Source of the DNA: Shewanella glacialipiscicola
GTDB taxonomy: Bacteria > Pseudomonadota > Gammaproteobacteria > Enterobacterales > Shewanellaceae
Assembly (NCBI RefSeq): GCF_023283485.1
Contig: NZ_JAKILU010000003.1
Span: 62,001-126,000, forward strand
DNA: 64,000 nucleotides
Reading direction: 5' to 3'
Within the stretch, counting starts at the first letter, position 1; each line of letters begins with the position of its first letter. The position numbers and the translations under genes were made by a program. Shown here piece after piece: positions 1 to 7,745 of the stretch. Under the pieces are notes generated by a model that saw only the letters and a program-made list of their open reading frames with translations, searched no databases and was not told the origin of the DNA.

Positions 1-54
1 GTGATTAGCCTACCTAATGGTGGTATTCGAGTAACAACCAGAGAAGGCCAATAG
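1..54 (+). CDS. 3' tail of an upstream gene (partial)
   Basis: Frame 1 is open from the left edge for 17 codons and ends in TAG at 52-54. The gene starts outside the window. In Vibrio and Shewanella the gene before parC is usually cheB (chemotaxis methylesterase), so this is probably the CheB C-terminus. The 17 residues alone do not prove it; the identification rests on gene order. Confidence 0.45.
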   Translation: MISLPNGGIRVTTREGQ

Positions 55-115
55 CGATTAAGCACTCATTTTAAAGATTTTAATAAAAATTTGAATATAA
101 TTTTTGGAGCATTTT

Positions 116-907
116 TTGAAAGTCTGGACTATAGCTAATCAAAAAGGTGGCGTCGGTAAAACCACAACGGTTGCGAGCTTAGCGGGCACTTTAGCTAAGC
201 GCGGTAAGCGTGTTCTGATGATAGATACAGATCCACATGCTTCATTAGGTTATTACTTAGGTATTGATTCTGAAGAGGTTGCAGGATCATTATTTAATGT
301 TTTTCTTGCACATAAAAGTCTTTCCAAAGAACTGGTGTTATCTCATATTGTGCCTACTCTCGTTGATGGCTTAGATTTATTGCCGGCTACGATGGCGCTT
401 GCCACTTTAGATAGGGCCTTAGGTCATCAAGAGGGAATGGGATTAGTTCTACGTAATTTATTAGCGCTAGTTGCCGATGATTATGATGTGGCTATTGTGG
501 ATTGCCCGCCCGTACTTGGGGTGTTAATGGTCAATGCGCTTGCCGCTAGCCAACATATTATTATTCCAGTACAGACTGAGTTTCTGGCTATTAAAGGGCT
601 GGAACGAATGGTTAAGACAATGGAGTTGATGGGCCGCTCGAAAAACACACGCTATAGCTACACAGTTGTGCCAACAATGTACGATAAACGTACTAAAGCG
701 TCTCCAGCCGCTTTGCAAGTCCTTGGGGCTGAATACAGTCTGACCTTGTGGCAAGATGTGATCCCTGTAGACACTAAGTTTAGAGATGCTAGCTTAGCGC
801 ATTTACCCGTATCGCATTATGCCAGTGGTTGTCGTGGTGTAAAAGCTTATGAAAGGTTATTAGATTTCTTATTAGTTGGGGAGTTTGGCCATGTCAAAAT
901 CGGTTGA
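116..907 (+). CDS. parC: ParC, ParA-like ATPase for polar chemotaxis arrays
   Basis: A 263-residue ParA/MinD-family ATPase. It has a deviant Walker A at residues 10-17 (KGGVGKTT), the following DTDP motif at 37-40, and a Walker B aspartate near residue 129 (AIVDCPP). In Vibrio the ParA homologue encoded beside cheW positions chemotaxis arrays at the cell pole. The neighbouring CheW-like gene (parP) and cheW give the same arrangement here. I choose the TTG at 116 because GGAG at 106-109 lies 6 nt upstream and the protein then begins MKVWTIANQKGG like family members; a TTG at 104 would overlap that site. It overlaps parP by 17 bp, implying coupled translation. A plasmid-type ParA is unlikely, since no parB is present. 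Confidence 0.88.
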   Translation: MKVWTIANQKGGVGKTTTVASLAGTLAKRGKRVLMIDTDPHASLGYYLGIDSEEVAGSLFNVFLAHKSLSKELVLSHIVPTLVDGLDLLPATMALATLDRALGHQEGMGLVLRNLLALVADDYDVAIVDCPPVLGVLMVNALAASQHIIIPVQTEFLAIKGLERMVKTMELMGRSKNTRYSYTVVPTMYDKRTKASPAALQVLGAEYSLTLWQDVIPVDTKFRDASLAHLPVSHYASGCRGVKAYERLLDFLLVGEFGHVKIG

Positions 908-1892
908 TGAAACTGTTTTTGATTTTTTCGCATTATTGCTGCAAGAAGATGACGATTCAAATTGCGTTGTTTCGCCTCAAAGCGCCATAAACGTAGAATC
1001 TAATCAGAGTGCCACAGTTAATCAAACAGAAAATGTTTTACTTGATGCTGCTATTTTGGCTGAAAACGGTCGCAGTGCTGTTCTGAAAAATATAGAGAAA
1101 ACAGCTACACCTGAAATACAACTACAATCAAAGACTCTACCAATAAAAAATGAGTTTGTTGCACCAATAAGCGCCATGGCTTCCCAAGTAAATAAGCAAG
1201 CGCTCGAGAAATTATTAGCACCAGTATTAAAAGCTAAAATGCTCGATTCTGCGCCACAAGCTGCAGAAGTTGCACAATCCAAGGTTGAAGATATTGTACA
1301 GTTTAAAGCTAAAATGGTACCTGATATTACGCCGATTCAGCCTGTCATTGTTGAAGCTGTTGATAAGCAAACTATAGAACCTGAAACTCAGGTAGGTATT
1401 ACGCCACCGAGTGTGACAAAAGGCTTACAAGAAGTGCTCGATGATGAGTTTCAAGTGCTCTTTTTTCAAGTCGCGGGACTTACTCTAGCGGTGCCTTTGG
1501 TTAGCCTTGGTGGCATAGTCAAGCTTGAACGGATAAACCACATTTTTGGCCGTCCAGCATGGTTCTTAGGTGTGCAGACGTATAGGGAACAACAATTAAA
1601 TATTGTCGATACCTGTGCGTGGGTTATGCCAGAAAAATACACTGATAAACTGGCGCAATCGGTAAATTATCAATATCTTGTATTATTAGAAGGAAGTAAC
1701 TGGGGATTAACTTGTGAGTCTTTAGTTAATGCGGTAAAAATTAATAAGTCGCAGGTCAATTGGCGTAGTCAAGCAGGTAAACGTCCTTGGTTGGCAGGTG
1801 TAGTGAAAGAACAGATGTGTGGCATTTTACACGTACAAGCCTTAGTTGAAATGCTCAATGCGGGTTTAGGCTGTCAGGACTCAATTGGTTGA
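891..1892 (+). CDS. parP: ParP, CheW-domain polar array adaptor
   Basis: About 333 residues. The first 180 or so are low-complexity, rich in Ala, Gln, Glu and Val, and look like an unstructured linker. The C-terminal 150 form a CheW-like domain (from FQVLFFQVAGLTLAVPL to the end). In Vibrio this architecture is ParP, which links ParC to CheA and receptor arrays through its CheW-like domain. The ATG at 891 is chosen over a TTG at 876 because GGGGAG at 878-883 is correctly spaced for it. The gene starts inside parC and ends just before cheW, in one operon. The linker is probably fast-evolving, so comparisons should use the C-terminal part. Confidence 0.85.
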   Translation: MSKSVDETVFDFFALLLQEDDDSNCVVSPQSAINVESNQSATVNQTENVLLDAAILAENGRSAVLKNIEKTATPEIQLQSKTLPIKNEFVAPISAMASQVNKQALEKLLAPVLKAKMLDSAPQAAEVAQSKVEDIVQFKAKMVPDITPIQPVIVEAVDKQTIEPETQVGITPPSVTKGLQEVLDDEFQVLFFQVAGLTLAVPLVSLGGIVKLERINHIFGRPAWFLGVQTYREQQLNIVDTCAWVMPEKYTDKLAQSVNYQYLVLLEGSNWGLTCESLVNAVKINKSQVNWRSQAGKRPWLAGVVKEQMCGILHVQALVEMLNAGLGCQDSIG

Positions 1893-1899
1893 GGTAAAC

Positions 1900-2394
1900 A
1901 TGAAAGATACAAGAAATGTAGCAGCAGTCGCTGCAAGTAAAGATGATGTAGTATTACAATGGGTTACCTTTAAGTTAGATCATGAGACTTACGGTATCAA
2001 CGTGATGCAGGTACAGGAAGTATTACGTTATACGGAAATTGCTCCGGTGCCAGGCGCTCCGCATTACGTACTCGGTATCATAAACTTACGTGGTAATGTT
2101 GTGACGGTTATCGATACCCGTTCGCGTTTTGGACTGCAATCTGCTGAAGTCGACGATTCATCTCGAATTGTGATTATCGAAGCGGAAAAGCAAGTTATTG
2201 GTATCTTAGTCGATAGCGTTGCCGAAGTGGTCTATCTGCGTCGTTCTGAAATTGACAATGCACCGAACGTTGGCACAGAAGAAAGCGCTAAGTTTATTCA
2301 AGGTGTGAGTAATCGTGATAATGAATTACTGATATTGGTTGATCTTGATAAACTATTGTCAGATGAAGAGTGGGTCGAGTTGACTCAACTCTAA
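1900..2394 (+). CDS. cheW: CheW chemotaxis coupling protein
   Basis: A 164-residue cytoplasmic scaffold that couples receptors to the CheA kinase. The CheW domain fills residues 17-150 or so, with typical segments (YGINVMQVQEVLRY, PGAPHYVLGIINLRG, VVTVIDTRSRFGL). The ATG at 1900 is preferred over a TTG at 1885 because GAGG at 1891-1894 precedes it. It lies 7 nt after parP and is followed by a strong terminator, so it is the last gene of this transcription unit. Confidence 0.93.
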   Translation: MKDTRNVAAVAASKDDVVLQWVTFKLDHETYGINVMQVQEVLRYTEIAPVPGAPHYVLGIINLRGNVVTVIDTRSRFGLQSAEVDDSSRIVIIEAEKQVIGILVDSVAEVVYLRRSEIDNAPNVGTEESAKFIQGVSNRDNELLILVDLDKLLSDEEWVELTQL

Positions 2395-2406
2395 CCAATG
2401 ACGATA

Positions 2407-2439
2407 AAAAGCTGAATACTATGATTGTATTCAGCTTTT
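2407..2439 (+). terminator. Rho-independent terminator after cheW
   Basis: A perfect 13-bp stem (2407-2419 with 2427-2439, core AAAAGCTGAATAC) with a 7-nt loop lies 12 nt after the cheW stop. The right arm ends in TTTT. It marks the end of the chemotaxis operon and separates the next gene. Confidence 0.8.
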
Positions 2440-2610
2440 GTTAGTTGGTGTGTATTCGTTTTTTGTGATCTATATATGTGGATTTATTCTTATTCGATGA
2501 ATCATTAATTGGCCAATCGAGTAAAGTACTTCGAGTGCAACACTTTGAGATTGAAATCTCACTTATGATATCTGTCAGTTGACGGCTATTAGTGAGTATA
2601 AGGATGTTTA

Positions 2611-3009
2611 ATGGGCGATGAATTCTTGATCGCAGCGTTAGTTTATGTCATCGCGTGCTTAGGATTAGTTCTTTATTTACAGAAACAGCTGAGTAAACTA
2701 AGAAATAAAGTTGAAGCATTAACTGTCTTAGTTAAAGAAGGCGATCGGCAGAGAGAGTCATTTAAGCGTGAGTTACAAGAATTACGCAGTGGCACAATAG
2801 GTGTCGGCCGCCGTGTGATTGAATTAGAAAAGCGTTTGCTACAACAATCAGAGCGAATAGAAGAGTCAACGCAACAAGACCCACAGGCAAAGCTCTATAC
2901 GCGGGCGATGAAAATGGTTGCGCTGGGTGCCGGTGTTGATGAGCTGATTAAAGAGTGCGAACTACCTAAAGCTGAGGCTGAGTTGTTGATCCGTTTACAT
3001 CGAAAGTAA
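2611..3009 (+). CDS. DUF2802 membrane-anchored coiled-coil protein
   Basis: A 132-residue protein with one N-terminal membrane helix (about residues 6-23, LIAALVYVIACLGLVLYL). A charged heptad-rich stretch follows (about 25-90), then a small C-terminal helical region (KMVALGAGVDELIKECELPKAEAELLIRLH). This matches the DUF2802 family, often found just after cheW in polar-flagellated gammaproteobacteria. Its function is unknown; the position suggests a role in the polar flagellum or chemotaxis apparatus. It has its own upstream region after the cheW terminator. The start is supported by AAGGATG about 9 nt upstream. Confidence 0.75.
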   Translation: MGDEFLIAALVYVIACLGLVLYLQKQLSKLRNKVEALTVLVKEGDRQRESFKRELQELRSGTIGVGRRVIELEKRLLQQSERIEESTQQDPQAKLYTRAMKMVALGAGVDELIKECELPKAEAELLIRLHRK

Positions 3010-3037
3010 TCAGCAAGTCGTTAAACTTTATCGAGTG

Positions 3038-3070
3038 AAAGCTAAACTATCCAAGTTAGCTTTATTTTTA
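3038..3070 (+). terminator. Terminator after the DUF2802 gene
   Basis: An 8-bp stem (AAAGCTAA at 3038-3045 with TTAGCTTT at 3056-3063) is followed by ATTTTT. It lies between two convergent genes and may stop transcription from both sides. Confidence 0.65.
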
Positions 3071-3077
3071 TTAACTG

Positions 3078-3386
3078 TTAAGCTTGTTCTACGATTTTTT
3101 GATGCATATTATTCCATTGTTCGGGAAATTTGCCATCTAGCATATACACAAATGCGATAAGTTCAGCGATAAGAAGATAAAGCTCTTTAGGAATTTCCTC
3201 TCCTAATTCTAATAATTGTAAAAAACGGCTGAGATGCGGATCCTGATGGATAAATACTCCATTAGCTTTGGCTATTGCAATGATCTCTTCAGCAATCAAA
3301 CCTTCGCCAGTCGCTACAATTTTAGGTGCATTACGGCCATCGTAACTTAGCGCTACAGCTTGTTTAGGCTCATTGTTTTCACTCAT
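3078..3386 (-). CDS. Stand-alone FlhB C-terminal-domain protein (FlhX/YlqH type)
   Basis: 102 residues corresponding only to the cytoplasmic C-terminal subdomain of FlhB/YscU export-switch proteins: AVALSYDGRNAPKIVATGEG, then an AEEIIAIAKANGV helix, then DPHLSRFLQLLELGEEIP and a LYLLIAELIAFVY helix. The four membrane helices of FlhB are absent. The autocleavage motif NPTH is not conserved: EPKQ stands at that place. Similar free-standing domains are known as FlhX in Helicobacter and YlqH in Bacillus. It follows the FliK-like gene by 54 nt on the same strand, so the two are probably co-transcribed. A role in export-apparatus switching is inferred, not shown. Confidence 0.85.
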   Translation of the reverse strand: MSENNEPKQAVALSYDGRNAPKIVATGEGLIAEEIIAIAKANGVFIHQDPHLSRFLQLLELGEEIPKELYLLIAELIAFVYMLDGKFPEQWNNMHQKIVEQA

Positions 3387-3440
3387 ACTTTAATCCTCAT
3401 GCTTATTCATCTTTGTAAATTTATAATCATATAGTAACGG

Positions 3441-5135
3441 TTAGGCTTTTGTTTTTACCAGAAAGTGATCTCCAGGCAGTAAAGTTGCCGGAACTTGCGC
3501 TATTTGTGTCGTTAGGTTGCCAGGGGTAAAGCCTAATTGTGTTAACTTTTGACTTAAAAGCACCAAATAATTATCCACTTTATTGAGAAGTATTTGGTTG
3601 TTGCCCTGGAACTGAATATCCAACTTCTGTTTCTGGTGTTGTGCAGCAATCAGTAAAGGGCCTTGTGCTAGGTTAAATTTGAGTTGTAAGCGCCAGCCCG
3701 ATTTTTTTTCTGCATCATCTGGGTCGGTTTCTTGTTCAAATTTCCCTTCTAGCTGTTCATGTCGTTGATTGATACTGTAGGGTAATGCAAAAAACCAAAC
3801 TAAATTACCTGTATTTTCAGTACTTGCCTGTGGGTATAGATGTAAGTTAGAAGCAAATTGCGCCATGGACTCTAGACCGCCGGCTTTGCCTAGTTGGCCA
3901 AGCTGTTTAGTTGATAAACCAACTTTAGACTGTAACTGCTCTAGATAATTCACGAGTTTTTTACTCATTGATATTGAAGTATTACTTGCTGTAAACCCTA
4001 GGATGAGTTGGAATAGTGAGCTAATTGCACTGGTATTCATAAAGGTTGAATTTTGATTTAGTTGCGGAGAGGCAAGATTTAGGCTCGCAAGTCCAAGAAT
4101 ATTTGCCTTAAGAAAATCTACATCATTTAATTGACTTAAGGGGGGGAATCCTAAATGTGGCATGTGCTTAAAAAGCTCTGATGCTAAATTTGAGCTGCTA
4201 TTGTGGGGAGATGCCTCTATAGGTAGCGCGCCGGCTTTATTGAACGCTTTTTGTAAAACGTCCACAGTTTTTGTCGAAACATCTGCTTTAATCTCGCCCC
4301 CTAGTGTTCCAGTCCCTTTATCACTTGAGCTTGTATTATTAACTAATTTAGCGAGGTCAGTAATGCTAGTTTCTGTCTTGGACGTATTTTGAGCTGTCGC
4401 TAAATTAGTTATGATGGTGTTTTTTGCTGAGTCAGATGACGGTGTTATTGTTTCTAGTTTTTTAAAAAAGGCAGCGATGATCTGGACCGGTTCTATTTTT
4501 GTGATAACAATATCAGGCGATAATTTATTTATGGGAACTTGAGTTTCATTTACTGGCGCCCCAATAGCGATTTCAAGTTTGCCCTGTATTGGGGTGAGTA
4601 ATAAAATGGGGCGGCCTTGCTGTAAGCTTATTCTTGCTAAGAATTCTCCTTGTGTGAGTTTTGCTCCAGGATCTTGTGCTATAACAGCGCCGTTTGCAAA
4701 GTGAAATTCTTTGTTAACTATGGTGACGTTGGGCAATGGATAGCCTTGGACACGGGTAGCAAGAGCTTCAAGCTGTGCTGAGGTAATGCCATTTTGTTGT
4801 GCCAAATTGATGATAGCATCAGGTACTTTAAGTATAATAGGTGATGCTAAAGTCAGTAGTTGACTTGTTGGGCTTGGTACCGCAAGAGCTGATGTTGGGC
4901 TGGCGGTGATATTCTGCATTAATAAAAAATGACTTGTAGTTAACAATGTTTGACGCTGTTGAGCATTAACAAGCTTTAAATTATATTCTGTACCGTTTAG
5001 AATAATACTATCACCCTCGGGTGAGGTTTGCACTTGAACAGGAATAGGGCGTGAAGCGGTATTTTGTGCCTCAGTTTGAGCTACAGCTGTTTGAGGCTGT
5101 GTATTTAGATTGTTAGTAGGTGGTATTGACTCCAT
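3441..5135 (-). CDS. FliK-like hook-length-control domain protein
   Basis: A 564-residue protein with a long Ser/Thr/Asn/Gln-rich N-terminal region and a C-terminal FliK-type domain (about residues 470-560: GWRLQLKFNLAQGPLLIAAQ, LDIQFQGNN, then the helix KVDNYLVLLSQKLTQLGF). FliK acts as a molecular ruler that makes FlhB switch export substrate. Here it is paired with a free FlhB C-terminal domain, as in Bacillus ylqG-ylqH, outside any visible flagellar structural operon. The start has AAAGGA a few nt upstream. It is probably a paralogue of the true fliK. Whether it is exported or acts on flagella at all is unknown. Confidence 0.72.
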   Translation of the reverse strand: MESIPPTNNLNTQPQTAVAQTEAQNTASRPIPVQVQTSPEGDSIILNGTEYNLKLVNAQQRQTLLTTSHFLLMQNITASPTSALAVPSPTSQLLTLASPIILKVPDAIINLAQQNGITSAQLEALATRVQGYPLPNVTIVNKEFHFANGAVIAQDPGAKLTQGEFLARISLQQGRPILLLTPIQGKLEIAIGAPVNETQVPINKLSPDIVITKIEPVQIIAAFFKKLETITPSSDSAKNTIITNLATAQNTSKTETSITDLAKLVNNTSSSDKGTGTLGGEIKADVSTKTVDVLQKAFNKAGALPIEASPHNSSSNLASELFKHMPHLGFPPLSQLNDVDFLKANILGLASLNLASPQLNQNSTFMNTSAISSLFQLILGFTASNTSISMSKKLVNYLEQLQSKVGLSTKQLGQLGKAGGLESMAQFASNLHLYPQASTENTGNLVWFFALPYSINQRHEQLEGKFEQETDPDDAEKKSGWRLQLKFNLAQGPLLIAAQHQKQKLDIQFQGNNQILLNKVDNYLVLLSQKLTQLGFTPGNLTTQIAQVPATLLPGDHFLVKTKA

Positions 5136-5351
5136 TTAATGTCCTTTCATAGTTATACTGCGATATATTCGTTTGATAAAATTAACAATTGACCAATTTT
5201 TTTTGCTCAGTATGCTTATGCGCTTTGTGATAAACAACTGCCATACTGATAGTACGCTATTAAGACGAATTATCTTTATATCGTCATTTTTATCTCGTCA
5301 CTTTAGCTAAAACTGGGTGTCTAAGCTGTACATTTATATTAAGAGAGTGAT

Positions 5352-6134
5352 ATGACGTTGAAATGGATGGGGTTATCTTTGGGATTAATACTGTTGCCTC
5401 AGGTATATGCAGCAGATGAACCCGCGCAAGAGGCTGTGGCACAAGCAACTCCGACGGTACAAATTACCTATGATGATCCCCGCGACCCATTCGAAGGCTT
5501 CAACCGCGCGATGTGGGATTTTAACTATCTTTATCTAGATAGATATATTTATCGCCCAATTGCTCACGGTTATAACGATTACATTCCAATTCCAGCTAAA
5601 ACGGGTATCAATAACTTTGTTCAGAACCTTGAAGAACCTAGCAGCTTAGTGAATAACTTGTTGCAAGGAAAATTGGGCTGGGCAGCAAATGCCGGTGGGC
5701 GTTTTACCGTTAACTCGACCGTTGGACTACTCGGTATTATTGATGTTGCGGATATGATGGGTATGAGCCGTAAACAAGACGAATTTAACGAAGTGCTTGG
5801 CTATTATGGCGTGCCCAATGGTCCATATTTTATGGCGCCGTTTGCCGGACCCTATGTAGTGCGAGAACTCGCGTCAGATTGGGTCGATGGTCTATACTTT
5901 CCGTTATCGGAGTTAACCATGTGGCAAACGGTCGTTAAATGGGGGCTTAAAAACCTTCATTCTAGAGCCTCAGCGATTGATCAAGAACGGTTAGTCGATA
6001 ATGCACTCGACCCCTATGCCTTCGTTAAAGATGCCTATTTACAGCATATGGACTATAAAGTCTATGATGGTAATGTTCCTCAAAAACAAGATGATGATGA
6101 GTTACTCGAGCAATATATGCAGGAGCTTGAGTAA
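5352..6134 (+). CDS. mlaA: MlaA (VacJ) outer-membrane lipid-asymmetry protein
   Basis: 260 residues matching MlaA along most of the length: DPFEGFNRAMWDFNYLYLDRYIYRPIA near the N-terminus, EEPSSLVNNLLQG, FTVNSTVGLLGIIDVADMMG, and LGYYGVPNGPYFMAPFAGP. MlaA removes misplaced phospholipids from the outer leaflet together with an OmpC-type porin and MlaC. The leader (to about residue 20, PQVYA) looks like a signal-peptidase-I type. No lipobox cysteine is present, whereas E. coli MlaA is a lipoprotein. A longer in-frame start is excluded by a stop at 5340-5342. Monocistronic in appearance, with AAGAGAG upstream. Confidence 0.92.
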   Translation: MTLKWMGLSLGLILLPQVYAADEPAQEAVAQATPTVQITYDDPRDPFEGFNRAMWDFNYLYLDRYIYRPIAHGYNDYIPIPAKTGINNFVQNLEEPSSLVNNLLQGKLGWAANAGGRFTVNSTVGLLGIIDVADMMGMSRKQDEFNEVLGYYGVPNGPYFMAPFAGPYVVRELASDWVDGLYFPLSELTMWQTVVKWGLKNLHSRASAIDQERLVDNALDPYAFVKDAYLQHMDYKVYDGNVPQKQDDDELLEQYMQELE

Positions 6135-6258
6135 GATTATTTGCCGTACTGATTGTATTTGTTGATAGTAGCAAAGTATTTGCCTTATTTTTTAAAGGGC
6201 TCTAACGGCAGCATCACTTGATTAACGGTTATATGCTGAATTTTATTCGGAAACCTTT

Positions 6259-7362
6259 ATGGCGTTAAATAGTGTTGCTGTTCTGTTAGTTGAAGATGAC
6301 CCTGTGTTTAGGCAAATAGTTGCACATTTCCTTGAAAACCAAGGTGCTCAGGTCACGCAAGCCTGTGATGGTGAGCAAGGTGTGTCATTTTTTAAATCGC
6401 AGCATTTTGATGTAGTCCTTGCCGACTTGAGTATGCCTAAGCTTGGCGGGCTCGATATGTTAAAGGAAATGATAACGTTAGCGCCTTTAGTTTCTTATAT
6501 CGTGATCTCGGGTAATAATGTTATGGCCGACGTTGTTGAAGCATTACGGCTCGGTGCAAGTGATTATTTAGTCAAACCCGTAGCTGATTTATTTATTATT
6601 GAACAAGCTATTAAGCAAAGCTTTCATCGTTCTCACACTGATGATGTTCATGCCGCCGACTTTGATGCGCTTTCTTTTCAAGAGTTGAGCGATAATCTTG
6701 CAGTGCTAGAGCAAAGTGTTGCTGCAGCAAAACAGGTCCAACAACAGCTTTTTCCTGCTTCAAATATCAGTTACCCCGCAGCTAAAGTCGATTACAGTTT
6801 ATATAAAAACAGTGACATAAGTAGCTACTTTATCGACTCAACCATGGTGGGTAGTCATCATCTCATCATGTATATGGCCCATTTATATCCGGAAGATAAC
6901 CGAGCCGCGTTTGCCTGCGTGCTGCTTAGAAGTTTTGTTAATCAGAAACTTAAAGACTTTCGTTGTGGACAGAGTCAGACCATTATTGAGCCATTTAATA
7001 TGCTGAGTTACCTGAATGAACGTTTAGTGAAATCGGGTCTCGATATCAAAGCGGATATGATTTATATCTCTATTGAACTGACAAAGTATCGAACTGCTAT
7101 TGCTCATGCGGGGAAGGGACTACGTTGTTACTTACGTAATAGCGAAGGCTTGAGTCCGCTTGCACTCTCAGAGAGTTCACAGTTGGGTGTATTAGATTGG
7201 GTTAAGCCGAGTATTCAGTTTCGTAGTATGTTGCCACAAGAACAGTTATGCATCGCGACAAGTGAACCAGAACATAAACAGTTGTTGCTCGATAACCAGT
7301 TTAAGGGGCTAATTTACGATAAAACATTACCTGCTGGCGGTTTTTTGCAGTTGAGCCTTTAA
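6259..7362 (+). CDS. rssB: RssB-like response regulator with degenerate phosphatase domain
   Basis: 367 residues. The receiver domain covers about residues 5-120, with acidic pair D13-D14, phosphoacceptor D56 (VVLADLSMPKLGG), the SGNN switch region and a VKP lysine. The C-terminal part (about 150-365) resembles a PP2C/SpoIIE-type domain that has lost its metal ligands, as in RssB. E. coli RssB delivers sigma-S (RpoS) to ClpXP; strong similarity in the receiver (VFRQ, ALRLGASDYLVKPVADL) supports the same family. It is about 30 residues longer than E. coli RssB, and no rssA-type gene is adjacent. Function by homology only. Confidence 0.75.
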   Translation: MALNSVAVLLVEDDPVFRQIVAHFLENQGAQVTQACDGEQGVSFFKSQHFDVVLADLSMPKLGGLDMLKEMITLAPLVSYIVISGNNVMADVVEALRLGASDYLVKPVADLFIIEQAIKQSFHRSHTDDVHAADFDALSFQELSDNLAVLEQSVAAAKQVQQQLFPASNISYPAAKVDYSLYKNSDISSYFIDSTMVGSHHLIMYMAHLYPEDNRAAFACVLLRSFVNQKLKDFRCGQSQTIIEPFNMLSYLNERLVKSGLDIKADMIYISIELTKYRTAIAHAGKGLRCYLRNSEGLSPLALSESSQLGVLDWVKPSIQFRSMLPQEQLCIATSEPEHKQLLLDNQFKGLIYDKTLPAGGFLQLSL

Positions 7363-7396
7363 CGTTTACAAGTCGGTGACTGTTTTATATTGAGTA

Positions 7397-7661
7397 ATAC
7401 CAACCACATTAAATATCTAGTCAGTTCAGAGCCTTACAGGTATTTCAATCCGAGGCGCATTGATGCAGAAATGGTCATTCCCTTTTAAGTCAATGCAACA
7501 CGGGAGTGGGATGCCTGTGAGGCTCTCGAAGGGCGGGTTTCAACGCGCTTTATACTGCGTTTAAGGCTTTTGACAGAGCACCACTATGCTTTCAAGCCTT
7601 CGCCTTGTCTAAAGCGCGTTGAACTCCCGCTGAATGAACAGATATTTAATACGATTGGTAT
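7397..7661 (+). repeat. 265-bp dispersed repeat, copy A (MITE-like)
   Basis: This non-coding block begins ATACCAACCACATTAAATATC and ends in the inverted form (GATATTTAATACGATTGGTAT), giving terminal inverted repeats of about 21 bp. The whole 265-bp unit reappears in inverse orientation at 38372-38636 with no length difference and about 18 mismatches counted by eye. It has no ORF of note. The ends suggest a non-autonomous transposable element; no clear target duplication was found. It fills most of the gap between the RssB-like gene and the POT transporter. Confidence 0.85.
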
Positions 7662-7689
7662 AATACTTTGATATTTGTATCGCGTAATA

Positions 7690-7723
7690 AAAAACGCCTT
7701 ACTATTACAAGTAAGGCGTTTTT
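7690..7723 (-). terminator. Terminator of the POT transporter gene
   Basis: A perfect 13-bp stem (AAAAACGCCTTAC at 7690-7702 with its complement at 7711-7723) with an 8-nt loop lies 23 nt past the stop of the minus-strand gene. A/T runs on both sides would let it work in either direction. Confidence 0.8.
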
Positions 7724-7745
7724 GTTTTTGCAGTTGAGCAAAGTA

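Noticed and set aside
104..115. TTG at 104 as the parC start
   Set aside because: It overlaps the GGAG ribosome-binding site that serves the TTG at 116.
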